Assembly: GCA_947459455.1 (NCBI GenBank)
Contig: CANHEC010000012.1
Location: forward strand, 1 to 13,884
DNA length: 13,884 nucleotides
Direction: 5' to 3'
Source: Chitinophagaceae bacterium
Lineage (GTDB): Bacteria; Bacteroidota; Bacteroidia; Chitinophagales; Chitinophagaceae
The notes beneath the pieces were generated by a model. That model made no database searches and was not told where the DNA came from. It was given only the letters and a program-made list of their open reading frames with translations. Below are positions 13,641-13,884 of the stretch, piece by piece. The translations under genes and the position numbers were made by a program. The first letter of the stretch is position 1, and each line of letters opens with the position of its first letter.

Positions 13641-13884
13641 GCTCAATAGTAGTTAGTAGCTGAAAGCCTGCCTGGCGGCAGACAGGGTGCCATCGCCACT
13701 ATTGTCCAATAGCAGCACAGCTGTCGGGCCCATTATGATGGCTTCGTCAAAAAAACAGGGCGATTTTTTGAAACCGACAGACTAAAAACCACCCCGGCCT
13801 GGCGGGCGACTACCTACTCCGGACTTCCCGACTACTGACGACCGACCACCGGCTCGGGACCACTGATTTCCCGTCTTCCGGACC
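13641..13884. other. Terminal stretch without a recognised gene
   Basis: No gene or terminator is recognised here. It holds a small imperfect palindrome CCTGCCTG-GCGG-CAGACAGG (13667-13686) and two nested inverted pairs, CTGTCGG (13721-13727) with CCGACAG (13774-13780) and TCAAAAAA (13747-13754) with TTTTTTGA (13764-13771). The last 80 bases return to GACGACCGACC-type low-complexity sequence. Confidence 0.6.

Noticed and set aside
13346..13646. Minus-strand frames reading GPSSVV and GPWSVV repeats
   Set aside because: They come from the GGACCAC-type low-complexity DNA plus the shadow of the PPC gene.
13653..13733. 26-codon minus-strand open frame (MGPTAVLLLDNSGDG...) with an EF-hand-like DNSGDGTLS segment
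   Set aside because: Very short, incomplete as an EF-hand, with no ribosome binding site or neighbour support; could be chance or a remnant, but not supportable as a gene.

Overview
The window looks like a chromosomal segment of a Bacteroidota bacterium, probably of the Chitinophagaceae type. This is inferred from the gene families, from several upstream matches to the Bacteroidota sigma-A -7 element (TAnnTTTG), and from the low-complexity and tandem intergenic repeats. No RNA gene, insertion sequence, CRISPR array or phage gene was recognised.

Layout. (1) 18-2297, minus strand: a Kv-beta-like aldo/keto reductase and a deoxyhypusine-synthase-family enzyme, separated by a repeat-filled gap. 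(2) 2298-3197: a 900-base non-coding stretch dominated by about four copies of a roughly 156-bp tandem repeat with imperfect inverted ends. (3) 3198-6713, plus strand: seven tightly packed genes for two secreted YHS-domain proteins, an ECF sigma factor, a small zinc-binding anti-sigma factor, a DoxX-like membrane protein, a DinB-like protein and an NRDE/TANGO2-like protein. (4) 6740-7420, minus: a GNAT acetyltransferase. (5) 7511-10344, plus: an SnoaL/NTF2-like lipoprotein and a 720-residue secreted S9 peptidase, each followed by a rho-independent terminator. (6) 10466-13111, minus: a serine beta-lactamase-family gene broken by one in-frame TAA, then an alpha/beta hydrolase 6 bases downstream. 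(7) 13191-13586, plus: a PPC/DUF296 protein. The window ends in low-complexity sequence.

The most notable region is the sigma-factor cluster. The sequence TGTAAGGA-N13-GCGTA occurs twice, 21 bases before the first YHS start codon and 20 bases before the DoxX start codon. The same core at the same spacing and almost the same distance from the start codon suggests two promoters of one ECF sigma factor, most simply the one encoded between them. The anti-sigma factor has C9, H35, C39 and C42, with the same ligand spacing as the redox-sensing RsrA. The inferred system is an autoregulated, possibly thiol- or metal-responsive regulon of secreted YHS proteins, an inner-membrane DoxX protein and two cytoplasmic proteins. 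The inducer is unknown.
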